Positions 1-6,111 of a stretch of DNA of 7,205 nucleotides are shown here, piece by piece (the first letter of the stretch is position 1; each line of letters starts with the position of its first letter). Under the pieces are notes generated by a model that worked only from the letters and a program-made list of their open reading frames with translations, searched no databases and had not been told where the DNA came from. Where the stretch lies: contig CAKZOY010000054.1 of NCBI GenBank assembly GCA_937138275.1, forward strand, positions 1-7,205, in the 5' to 3' direction. The stretch is from an uncultured Chloroflexota bacterium. GTDB lineage: Bacteria; Chloroflexota; Anaerolineae; B4-G1; DUEL01. The translations under genes were made by a program, and so were the position numbers.

Positions 1-56
1 ATTGCAGATTGCAAGCAGATTGCAAATTGCAGATTGCAAATTGCAGATTGCAGATT
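1..56. repeat. Heptanucleotide tandem repeat, ATTGCAR units
   Basis: Seven full copies of a 7-base unit, ATTGCAG or ATTGCAA, lie end to end at 1-14 and 19-53. A shortened unit (GCAG, 15-18) interrupts them and a partial unit (ATT) follows at 54-56. The array continues to the left edge and may extend beyond it. It sits directly at the 3' end of the DeoR-type gene, whose stop codon (complement of 55-57) uses the last partial unit. There is no dyad symmetry of CRISPR type and no unique spacers. I recall similar degenerate heptamers as common intergenic sequence in Chloroflexota and some cyanobacteria; that is memory, not shown here. Confidence 0.9.
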
Positions 57-807
57 ATGCCAGCAGGACGCGGACGCCGCACTCGGCCAGGTCCCAGAGA
101 GGGGCCGAATCGGCTTCCCGTGCGGTGATGATGACATCCGCGCCGGTCGCCGGGGCGATGTAGACGGCCGCTACTCGCCCCACCCTCTCCGGCGGCACCA
201 GGATCACCACCTGTAACCCTCGCCGGAGGAGGATGCGGGCCAGTTCGGCTTGAGAAAGATGGTCATCGGTCAACCCCTCCGCGGCATCCACCCCGCCCAG
301 TCCCAGAATCACCCGGTCGGCCCGCAGGTCCTCCAGCGCCATTCGCGCCAGATGGCCCATCAGCCCCTGCTCCCCGCGCTCCAGTTGTCCGCCGGTGAGA
401 ATCAGGGTATGGGAGGTGTGGTCGGCGATCTGGCGCGCCACAGCCAGCCCATTGGTAATAATGGTCAGGGAAGGACGGTCGGAGAGCGCCCGCGCGGTTT
501 CCAGAGTCAGAGACCCGGGGCCCAGGAAGACCGTCTCGCCGTCCTCCACCAGCGAGGCGGCCATTTGCCCGATGCGGGCGGAGACAGTACCGGGGACGGA
601 CGGGGACTCGGCAGCCACCGTGGTCGCGGCGACTGCCCCTCCGCGCACCCGACGGGCCAGGCCCTGCGCCACCAGCCAGTCCAGGTCGCGGCGGATGGTG
701 GGCTCTGCCGTGCCGAAACGGGCCACCAGGTCAGCGACCCGAACGGCCCCGTGCTGGGAGAGCATTCGGGCGATTTCCGCCCGTCTATGGGGAGTCGGTG
801 TTCCCAT
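55..807 (-). CDS. DeoR-family transcriptional repressor
   Basis: A cytoplasmic DNA-binding regulator of 250 residues, the normal size for DeoR/GlpR-type repressors of sugar or sugar-phosphate genes. Residues 5-58 form the winged helix-turn-helix: RRAEIARML, then VRVADLVARFG, then the recognition helix TIRRDLDWL and the wing ARRVRGGA. Residues 75-250 are the sensor domain with its usual landmarks: FLGPGSLTLETA (94-105), ITNGLAVA (117-124), LTGGQL (137-142) and GLGGVD (169-174). The late motif that is often Asp-x-x-Lys-Phe-Gly in relatives reads PPERVGR (205-211), so ligand contacts may differ. The ATG at 805-807 lies only 8 bases beyond a consensus -10 and has no Shine-Dalgarno, pointing to a leaderless mRNA. 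Three operator-like dyads overlap the promoter, suggesting autorepression. The effector is unknown, and the metabolic genes it controls are not in view; they may lie left of the window. Confidence 0.93.
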   Translation of the reverse strand: MGTPTPHRRAEIARMLSQHGAVRVADLVARFGTAEPTIRRDLDWLVAQGLARRVRGGAVAATTVAAESPSVPGTVSARIGQMAASLVEDGETVFLGPGSLTLETARALSDRPSLTIITNGLAVARQIADHTSHTLILTGGQLERGEQGLMGHLARMALEDLRADRVILGLGGVDAAEGLTDDHLSQAELARILLRRGLQVVILVPPERVGRVAAVYIAPATGADVIITAREADSAPLWDLAECGVRVLLA

Positions 808-815
808 ACGTGCTT

Positions 816-844
816 ATTATACACGAAACCGTTCGGTTTGTCAA
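816..844 (-). promoter_or_regulatory. Consensus sigma70 promoter of the DeoR-type gene
   Basis: Read on the minus strand, TTGACA (844-839) and TATAAT (821-816) are both perfect matches to the vegetative consensus, with the optimal 17-bp spacer (838-822). The predicted start of transcription falls at about 809-807, at or within two bases of the ATG. The spacer is filled by an operator-like dyad at 827-838, so a bound repressor would directly block RNA polymerase. Confidence 0.88.
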
Positions 845-883
845 GGGGTTCCGTACGGAAATGTATATCACTTCCGTGCGGAA
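827..883. promoter_or_regulatory. Triple-dyad operator array, core CCGTNCGG
   Basis: Three 12-bp palindromes share the core CCGTNCGG: AACCGTTCGGTT at 827-838, TTCCGTACGGAA at 849-860 (perfect dyad) and TTCCGTGCGGAA at 872-883. Their centres are 22 and 23 bp apart, about two helical turns, so bound dimers would face the same side of the DNA. The first fills the spacer between -35 and -10 of the DeoR-type promoter, and the second starts 5 bp upstream of the -35. The adjacent DeoR-family protein is the obvious candidate ligand; that assignment is inferred from position. Confidence 0.8.
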
Positions 884-1099
884 TTCGTTGTAAAGTCTCC
901 CCGCGAATGCCGCAACCGGGAGGAGGCAAGGGCAATAGCATCAACCGAAACGGCGGGAGAGCGCTCGGGCCGTCCGTAGTATGCCAGGGGGCGCAGCGGA
1001 CAAAAATCAATGGGTGAGAATCTGACTGAGGAATCGCCGGGTGCGCTCTTCTCGGGGATTGCTGGAATAATTTGTCCATTTACAAAAGCACCCTTTTCC
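884..1099. other. Intergenic stretch with no gene seen
   Basis: Between the operator array and the hairpins downstream of the radical SAM gene I find no reading frame with protein-like composition, no RNA gene and no convincing promoter. Open frames crossing it on either strand are low-complexity Pro/Arg/Gly-rich products that mainly run antisense to, or out of frame with, the flanking genes. Confidence 0.6.
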
Positions 1100-1130
1100 C
1101 CTCAGCCCCGCCGTTCCCGGTGGGGTGAGG
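1100..1130. terminator. GC-rich intergenic hairpin
   Basis: CCTCA (1100-1104) pairs with TGAGG (1126-1130), and CCCCGCCG (1106-1113) pairs with CGGTGGGG (1118-1125, one G-U pair), around the loop TTCC with one bulged G at 1105. On the minus strand the 3' arm is followed by GGGGAAAAGG, not a T run, so as an intrinsic terminator it is weak. It may be a secondary stop or an mRNA-end stabiliser behind the stronger hairpin at 1143-1181. Confidence 0.4.
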
Positions 1131-1142
1131 AAGGCCGCCCCA

Positions 1143-1181
1143 AAAACCCACCCATACGAGAAGGGATGGGAAGTGGGTTTT
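1143..1181 (-). terminator. Intrinsic terminator of the radical SAM operon
   Basis: A perfect 9-bp arm pair, AAAACCCAC (1143-1151) with GTGGGTTTT (1173-1181), is extended inside by CCAT (1152-1155) with ATGG (1166-1169). On the minus strand the stem ends in five consecutive T residues. It lies 26 bases past the stop codon of the radical SAM gene. The A-rich left arm means it could also work in the plus direction, with a shorter T run. Confidence 0.75.
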
Positions 1182-1207
1182 GTAAGAACAGATACGATCC
1201 CTGCTCC

Positions 1208-2365
1208 TTAATCCTCCAGCCACCAATATCCCTGAATATCCAGATTTGTCAACCCCAAATCCATCGCCTTCCGGACTACTCTCCGATACTCTTCCCTGGT
1301 GATCCGCCTGGAGAGTTCGGGATAATCGTACGCCTTGTGCATGGGGGTATATTGAGCCATAATGTTGATATACGTATCTTTGGGCAGGTTTTCGGCGATC
1401 CATTCCATCACTTTTTCCGAACCGCCGATGTCGTTCGGCATCACCAAATGCCGAATCATTAGCCCTCGCTCCATAATGCCCGCCCGATTGGGCTTCGCCA
1501 CGCCCACCTGCCGATGCATCTCCAGAATGGCCGCTCGGGTTATTTCAGGGTAACTCGCCGCCCCAGAGGAGTATTGAGCCGCCATCTCGCTATCCCAGTA
1601 TTTGAAGTCGGGCAGGTAGATATCCACCACTCCGTCCAGGAACGCCAGGATTTCCACGCGCTCCCAACCGGAGGTGTTATATACGATAGGGAGGCGCAGG
1701 CCTTTGCTCGCCGCTATGTCCAGCGCTTTCAGGATGTGAGGGGAATAGTGCGTGGGGGTCACAATGTTGATGTTGTGACAACCGTATTTCTGCAGGACCA
1801 GCATCATCTCGGCAAACTCCTCAATCTCCCGCTCTGCGCCCAGCCCCAGTTGGCTGATTTCCCAGTTCTGACAAAAGACACACCGCAGGTTGCAATGGGT
1901 CAAGAAGATGGTTCCCGAACCTCCTACCCCCACCAGCGGTCTCTCCTCACCGTAATGGGGGTGAAACGCGGAGATCATCAGTGTAGCCCCTGGTGAGCGA
2001 CAGAATCCCCTCTCGCCCTTCAGGCGGTTGACCCCGCACTGTCTTGGACAGAGTCGGCACCTTTGCATAACCGCCCACAGTTCTTCCGCCCGTTCCCGGA
2101 GTTCACCGGTTCTGTGGAGTTTCAGATACGCCGGTTCAAAGGGAACCTGGGTACGGGAGGGCTCTACAACCTCGGCCGTCGCGCTCCGGGTCCCTTCGGC
2201 TCCAGTGGCTTCCCGGATCGCGGTGATGTCCGTACCTGAATCAATGACCGGAGGTTTCTTCATGCATCCGGGAAAAAGGGCAGATACCCCTACCAGCAAA
2301 CAGAATCGGGCGGCCTTTTCCAGGAACTTCCTTCGTGTGTACTTCTGAAGCAGAAAATCCTCCAT
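1208..2365 (-). CDS. Radical SAM protein, PflX-like family, Tat-type N-terminus
   Basis: A 385-residue radical SAM enzyme. The iron-sulfur/SAM motif CxxxCxxC is C158-NLR-C162-VF-C165, embedded in the THCNLRCVFCQNWEIS context typical of COG1313 (PflX-like, pyruvate formate-lyase activase-related). A second cysteine cluster precedes it (C103, C106, C110, C122), as is usual in this family. The substrate is unknown. Residues 1-34 carry TRRKFLEK, matching the twin-arginine consensus, then a hydrophobic stretch ending in LFPGC (C34). Export or membrane attachment by Tat is therefore predicted; the lipobox is weak because Phe and Pro occupy -3 and -2. The ATG at 2363-2365 is chosen over an earlier in-frame start (2419) because AAGGAGGT stands 5 bases upstream and the longer form would overlap the preceding gene. 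It follows the spermidine-synthase-like gene by 10 bp and is probably cotranscribed and translationally coupled with it. Confidence 0.9.
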   Translation of the reverse strand: MEDFLLQKYTRRKFLEKAARFCLLVGVSALFPGCMKKPPVIDSGTDITAIREATGAEGTRSATAEVVEPSRTQVPFEPAYLKLHRTGELRERAEELWAVMQRCRLCPRQCGVNRLKGERGFCRSPGATLMISAFHPHYGEERPLVGVGGSGTIFLTHCNLRCVFCQNWEISQLGLGAEREIEEFAEMMLVLQKYGCHNINIVTPTHYSPHILKALDIAASKGLRLPIVYNTSGWERVEILAFLDGVVDIYLPDFKYWDSEMAAQYSSGAASYPEITRAAILEMHRQVGVAKPNRAGIMERGLMIRHLVMPNDIGGSEKVMEWIAENLPKDTYINIMAQYTPMHKAYDYPELSRRITREEYRRVVRKAMDLGLTNLDIQGYWWLED

Positions 2366-2378
2366 CTTTACCTCCTTA
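2366..2378 (-). promoter_or_regulatory. Stop codon merged with Shine-Dalgarno
   Basis: On the minus strand TAAGGAGGTAAAGATG contains the TAA stop of the membrane protein, a full-strength AAGGAGGT ribosome binding site that shares bases with that stop, and the ATG of the radical SAM gene. A terminating ribosome would sit on the next initiation site, so the two proteins are probably made in linked amounts. This also fixes the downstream start at 2365. Confidence 0.85.
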
Positions 2379-4676
2379 CCTTTTCCCAAGGGCGGACCGG
2401 GGGAGTGCGAGCACAACAATGAGGCTGGTCATTTTCAGCAACCCCACTGTGAGAGAGGTTCCCGCAAGCCCAAGAACGGGGAGAAGCACCACGGCACCCA
2501 CCATCCCGCCCAACCATCCCCCCAGCAGGTCGGAAGCGTATAACATCCCGGCCGTCGCAGTGACCGTCCTCTCCTCCCCCAGATACAGCCGGTTCGCCAG
2601 GGGAAACTGCGAACCGATCAAAAATCCGCCAATAAAGGATATGATCAGAAACAGCACGCCGGAAATTGCGAAAGCGCCTGTGCCCATCCAGGCATTCGTT
2701 ATCCTCAACAGGGCGGGCAACCCGAGGGACCAGAGGAGAATTGCCAGTTCAATCTGGACGAAAAAGCGGAAACCGTTTCGGATTCGCTCCTGTAGGGCAG
2801 TGACCAGCAGCGAGCCAACCGCCGCTCCTGCCATGAAAGAGGCCACGAGCAGTCCGATCCACAGGAAAACATATCCGTAAATCGCCTGAAAGCCGAAAAT
2901 GACCATCAGATCAAAAATCATTCCTGCGAAACCGGTTGTGACGATGGCGAAAGGGATGCCTGGCAGAAGAGTCCTTCCCCGGGAACGGAGAAAGAGATGG
3001 GCCAGAAGAAGAACGCCCAGTAACAGAATGACCATCCATAACTGGATTCTCTCCAACTCCCCAAAAAACTGGCCGAAAGGGGAAGCGAATATTGCGTTCC
3101 AGAGGGCGATGCTATAAAATAAACCCAGGGGTCGGAAATCCTCGTTGACTTTCCGGCTACTTTCCTGGATGAAGCGGGCAAACCACTCCCCCCAGCCAGG
3201 ATGCAATTTGTTCTCTATGTACCAGGGGACCAACCCACCGATCTCAATATTCCGCTCCCTCAATCTCCTCTCTACCAGCCCTCGGTCCAGGGCGAGAATT
3301 TCGGGAGAGTCGGAGGAGAGGAAAAGGTTCCGACCGTCGCCAGGAATTACCCGAATATGGGAAAAGGCGCGGCGTAGAGTGTGAAAAACGCAACTGTTGA
3401 GATTTCTCCGTTCATTGTTCAGGAATGTGAGAGAGCCGGGCACTCCTATGACCAGAATGCCTCCTTCGTTCAGACGCCGCTCTGCCGCCCAAAAGAACTC
3501 CTGAGTAAAAAAGCGGTTTGCCTGCAAATCCGACGGCTCGTCAATACCTACGAAAATCAGGTCATAAGTATGGGGCGTTGTTTTCAGCAGCAGACGTCCA
3601 TCTACATGGCGGATCTGCACTCGCTCATCGGTCAATTCCAGTTCTGTCAGTGGGGTGGGGAATTTTTTTAGCAGGGAGAGGATCAGCGGGTCCAGTTCCG
3701 CATATTCCACCCACTCCACGGTGGGATGCTTGAGAATCTCGTTGATGACACCGCCCGCTCCACCGCTCAAAATCAGGATTTTCGCCGGTGCAGGGTGAGC
3801 CAGCATAGGTAGGTGAACGAATTCTTCCACAGACACCACGTCGGGTACCGGGACGATGAGATCGGGCACGCCGTCCTGAAAGAAAATGTATTGCCCCTGA
3901 TTTTCTATCACACAGATGTTGCCGTACGGAGAGTTCTGGTAATGCACGACGGGAAGAGGGTGCCACTGCTTTCTGATAGAACTCCAGTGCCATTTTTCCG
4001 CCCACCCTCCCAACAGCCCGTAGATGGAGAGAAGGGTCAGGCTGGTCACGGCGACCAGCATCGCCTGGAGAGAGGGTCCGGTTGCCCGGAAAGAGACAAG
4101 CAACGCCAGGCAAATCGCGAAGTTCAAAAGCGCCAATCCAAAAGAAATCTGAAAGGCATGAAAATGGGGCACCAGGAGATATGTGCACGCTATGCCGCCT
4201 ACGATGGTGCCCACCGTCTCATAGGCGTACACCTTCCCCGCCGGTGACGCCTCTCCGGGAGCGCACATCTCGTAAATGCGGCAACTGAGAGGGAAGAGCG
4301 CGCCATGAAGGACACTGACCGGTAGAAGGATAAGGAACGAGGAAAGAAACATCGTTCCAAGCCCAACACTTTCTCCCACCGAAACGTTGAGGATATTCTT
4401 CAGGTCGCGGGTCAGGAAAACGGAAAGGGGGAAAGAGAGGGAAAAGAGAACGGCGATCCCCACAAATAGTGCCAGCGCGTTTCGGGATTTCCCAGCAAGT
4501 CGGCCGGAGAAGAGGTAGGATCCGAGGGCCTCAAGGATGACCCAGTTGGCGAAAATAATCCCGATGCTCAGTTCGTTTCCCGAGAAGACGATCAGGAGCT
4601 CTCTTAAGAGAACAACCTCTGCCACCAGCCCGCTCAGCCCCATCCCGACGACGCCGACAATCACACGCCCGCCCAT
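2376..4676 (-). CDS. Fused membrane / spermidine-synthase-like protein
   Basis: A 766-residue inner-membrane protein. About seven hydrophobic helices (residues 5-224) precede a soluble domain (about 240-520), and roughly seven more follow (546-758), the layout of fused transporter-like/spermidine synthase proteins (COG4262 type). The soluble domain has a Rossmann SAM/dcSAM-binding core: ILILSGGAGG (300-309), the acidic YAELDP (325-330) and VDGR (358-361), then YDLIFVGIDEPSD (371-383) and NRFFTQEFF (387-395). Polyamine synthases normally have GGGDG in the first motif and two aspartates in the active-site strand. Here these positions read GGAGG, G377 and E380, so classical aminopropyl transfer to putrescine is doubtful; a different acceptor, a methyltransferase activity or a sensor role is possible. 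The ATG at 4674-4676 has GGGGTGA 7 bases upstream; an in-frame GTG at 4703 would add nine residues and is less likely. The TAA stop merges into the Shine-Dalgarno of the radical SAM gene. Confidence 0.88.
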   Translation of the reverse strand: MGGRVIVGVVGMGLSGLVAEVVLLRELLIVFSGNELSIGIIFANWVILEALGSYLFSGRLAGKSRNALALFVGIAVLFSLSFPLSVFLTRDLKNILNVSVGESVGLGTMFLSSFLILLPVSVLHGALFPLSCRIYEMCAPGEASPAGKVYAYETVGTIVGGIACTYLLVPHFHAFQISFGLALLNFAICLALLVSFRATGPSLQAMLVAVTSLTLLSIYGLLGGWAEKWHWSSIRKQWHPLPVVHYQNSPYGNICVIENQGQYIFFQDGVPDLIVPVPDVVSVEEFVHLPMLAHPAPAKILILSGGAGGVINEILKHPTVEWVEYAELDPLILSLLKKFPTPLTELELTDERVQIRHVDGRLLLKTTPHTYDLIFVGIDEPSDLQANRFFTQEFFWAAERRLNEGGILVIGVPGSLTFLNNERRNLNSCVFHTLRRAFSHIRVIPGDGRNLFLSSDSPEILALDRGLVERRLRERNIEIGGLVPWYIENKLHPGWGEWFARFIQESSRKVNEDFRPLGLFYSIALWNAIFASPFGQFFGELERIQLWMVILLLGVLLLAHLFLRSRGRTLLPGIPFAIVTTGFAGMIFDLMVIFGFQAIYGYVFLWIGLLVASFMAGAAVGSLLVTALQERIRNGFRFFVQIELAILLWSLGLPALLRITNAWMGTGAFAISGVLFLIISFIGGFLIGSQFPLANRLYLGEERTVTATAGMLYASDLLGGWLGGMVGAVVLLPVLGLAGTSLTVGLLKMTSLIVVLALPRSALGKR

Positions 4677-4732
4677 TACATCTTCACCCCGCTCAGTCAA
4701 CACACCCCAGGCCGCGCTCTCTACAAAAAATT

Positions 4733-4862
4733 ACCCCTGGCGATTAAAATCACCCCTGGGGGGCTTTCAGCCGGGCGTCCACCTTCGTGGACGCTTTCCG
4801 GCGACCGCGCAGGCGGTCGCCCGGCGCGAAGCGCCCTTTCAGCCCGCAGTTTCAACCCCTGG
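4733..4862. repeat. Structured intergenic repeat block in the operon leader
   Basis: ACCCCTGG occurs three times (4733-4740, 4752-4759, 4855-4862) and CTTTCAGCC twice (about 4764-4772 and 4836-4844). Between them stand three hairpins in series: GCGTCCAC/GTGGACGC (4775-4794, loop CTTC), GCGACCGC/GCGGTCGC (4801-4820, loop GCAG) and GGCGC/GCGCC (4823-4835, loop GAA). An alternative pairing of CCGGGCG (4771-4777) with CGCCCGG (4818-4824) would enclose them. The block would lie in the 5' leader of the membrane-protein mRNA. It resembles dispersed REP-like intergenic repeats, but a cis-regulatory role is open. No riboswitch class is recognised. Confidence 0.65.
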
Positions 4863-4879
4863 GCCGAATGGTTACAAAA

Positions 4880-4909
4880 ATTATACACCAACTATGCTTC
4901 CAATGCCAG
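4880..4909 (-). promoter_or_regulatory. Likely promoter of the membrane-protein/radical SAM operon
   Basis: On the minus strand TATAAT (4885-4880) is a perfect -10, and CTGGCA (4909-4904) is a four-of-six -35 match at 18-bp spacing. It lies between the hairpin terminator of the upstream C45 gene and the structured block. Transcription would start near 4873, giving a leader of about 197 nt before the ATG at 4676. No closer promoter of similar quality was seen. Confidence 0.55.
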
Positions 4910-4926
4910 GCCAGAGGCGTGAGTTC

Positions 4927-4976
4927 AAAAGGGGTTTCGGGGCGGGCGGCCTTCGGCCGCCCGCCCCGAAACCCCT
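4927..4976 (-). terminator. 22-bp perfect hairpin terminator after the C45 gene
   Basis: The arm 4930-4951 is exactly complementary to 4955-4976 around a TTC triloop, 22 uninterrupted base pairs and very GC-rich. On the minus strand the stem is followed by TTTT (complement of 4927-4930; the first T also closes the stem). It starts about 70 bases past the stop of the C45-family gene and immediately precedes the next operon's promoter, so it separates the two transcription units. The stem is longer than an ordinary terminator needs, which leaves open a mobile palindromic repeat adopted as a terminator. Confidence 0.75.
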
Positions 4977-4984
4977 GTAAGGGC

Positions 4985-5034
4985 AAGGTAAGCAGCGTAG
5001 GCCGTCCGAGAAATATCTCGCCGTCCGCTACCTT
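4985..5034. repeat. Weak nested inverted repeat in the 3' untranslated region
   Basis: AAGGTA (4985-4990) and TACCTT (5029-5034) are complementary and enclose a small hairpin, CGAGA/TCTCG (5007-5020, loop AATA). GCCGTCCG is directly repeated at 5001-5008 and 5020-5027. It lies between the C45 gene stop and its terminator. No function is assigned. Confidence 0.35.
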
Positions 5035-5046
5035 CCAGGGTGGCCT

Positions 5047-6111
5047 CTACGCCGGGGACGGCGGCGAGAGGGGCTCTAATTGATGCTCGGTCCAGATTGT
5101 CTCGCAGGGGCGGCCCCGGCCGATCCAGGCCCGCCGTCGGCCCACGTCTATGATGATACTGAAGACGGTCACCGTCTCTATCCCGTGCTTGCAGATGGAG
5201 ACGGGATAGTTGGCGTGGTCGGCCAGCATGGCCTGGAAGCGCTCCGGAGAAAGTTGACCGAAGTTCTCCCGCAGCAGATGCATCGCCCGATGGTAGCGAA
5301 GGATGGAGCCGCCGATCCCGTTGCGGTCGGCCTCCATCGCGCGCATTGTAGGGCTGAGATAGTGGTTAGTATGTGCTAAGATGTCCCCATCTATGTACAG
5401 GGCCTCGGCGTCGGTGGCCGAGCCCTCCACGCTGTAGACCTCCCCCCAGGGGTCGGCGATGATGTTGTTGTAGTTGGATGCCCGCTGGGGCAGCAGGCAG
5501 GCGTCCATCGCCTCCCCCAGCCGCCGAGCGGCCATGATGGCCCGGACGATGAGGAGACGGGGCACCCCCGGCCGCACGTCCCGCGCCGAGACCTCGTTGC
5601 CGGTGAGGGCGATACCGGCGGCGTTGAATCCGGCACTGATACTCAGACCCGCATCGGTGACCGCCAGAAATTCCGGCTCATCCCCGGCCTGTACCCGCAG
5701 GATGACCAGCCGATCCTCCATATCCGGGGGCATATCGTTGGTGTGGGCCAGCAGGGTGGAACCGTCCACCGTGGCCCGGCCGCGGGCGGCGAAGTCGGTG
5801 CAGCCCCGTCGCCAGAGGGAGGACTCCCAGAGTTCCTCGCACATCCCCAGGAACAGTTCCTCCAGAGGCAATTCTGCCCCTTCGGCGATGCCTTCCAGTT
5901 CCTCCACATACTGGGGGTACACCCCCCGACTGTAGGCCAGGAAAACCCGTCCCTGGCGGACGAGGTCCTCATAGGTGAGGCCAGCCGGTACGCGCTTCCG
6001 CATTTGCTCCATCAGCGCGTGCAACGCCGGGCGCATTGCCGTACCGATTTGGAATCCCACCTCCCGATAGGTGCCGCGAACCGGGAGGACAGGGATGGGA
6101 TGATTGGCCAT
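5047..6111 (-). CDS. C45-family Ntn-hydrolase (acyl-CoA:6-APA acyltransferase type)
   Basis: A 354-residue member of the family of fungal isopenicillin-N acyltransferase, self-processing enzymes that cleave amide bonds and may transfer acyl groups. The N-terminal part has VRGTYREVGFQIG (11-23) and VEELEGIAEGAEL (69-81), normal for the family. The likely catalytic residue is Cys104 in RRGCTDFAA; autocleavage between Gly103 and Cys104 would free it as an N-terminal nucleophile, close to the position 103 I recall for the fungal enzyme. The following VDGSTLLAHTNDM (115-127) is the matching beta-hairpin. No signal peptide is evident, so it probably acts in the cytoplasm. Its substrate is unknown; bacterial homologues are usually thought to act on N-acylated amino compounds. 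The ATG overlaps the preceding nucleotidyltransferase stop by one base (TGATG), with GGAGG 7 bases upstream. Length and key residues look intact, so the gene appears functional although its neighbour is broken. Confidence 0.9.
   Translation of the reverse strand: MANHPIPVLPVRGTYREVGFQIGTAMRPALHALMEQMRKRVPAGLTYEDLVRQGRVFLAYSRGVYPQYVEELEGIAEGAELPLEELFLGMCEELWESSLWRRGCTDFAARGRATVDGSTLLAHTNDMPPDMEDRLVILRVQAGDEPEFLAVTDAGLSISAGFNAAGIALTGNEVSARDVRPGVPRLLIVRAIMAARRLGEAMDACLLPQRASNYNNIIADPWGEVYSVEGSATDAEALYIDGDILAHTNHYLSPTMRAMEADRNGIGGSILRYHRAMHLLRENFGQLSPERFQAMLADHANYPVSICKHGIETVTVFSIIIDVGRRRAWIGRGRPCETIWTEHQLEPLSPPSPA

Noticed and set aside
1..56. CRISPR array
   Set aside because: Units are 7 bases, contiguous and without unique spacers; this is a simple tandem repeat.
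861..896. Divergent plus-strand promoter from the operator region
   Set aside because: No -35/-10 pair with acceptable spacing was found, and no plus-strand gene follows.
250..1017. Long plus-strand open frames opposite the DeoR-type gene (250-1017 and 395-979)
   Set aside because: Composition is Arg/Gln/Gly-rich without family motifs, no ribosome binding site supports them, and they mirror a clearly coding minus-strand gene in GC-rich DNA.
1080..1403. Minus-strand open frame across the radical SAM gene end and intergenic region
   Set aside because: It is out of frame with the recognisable protein, runs through the terminator hairpin and has no protein-like motif.
3922..3929. CCGTACGG core, identical to the operator core, inside the membrane-protein gene
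   Set aside because: It lies in coding sequence (the PYGN codons), lacks the AA/TT flanks and neighbouring dyads, and an isolated 8-mer can occur by chance.
4677..4703. Earlier GTG start for the membrane protein at 4703
   Set aside because: The ATG at 4676 has a better-spaced GGGGTGA ribosome binding site and places the first membrane helix directly after the start.
5391..5972. Alternative minus-strand frames within the C45 gene
   Set aside because: Their Pro/Arg/Ser/Trp-rich products are typical of shifted frames in GC-rich genes, and they overlap a frame with clear family motifs.
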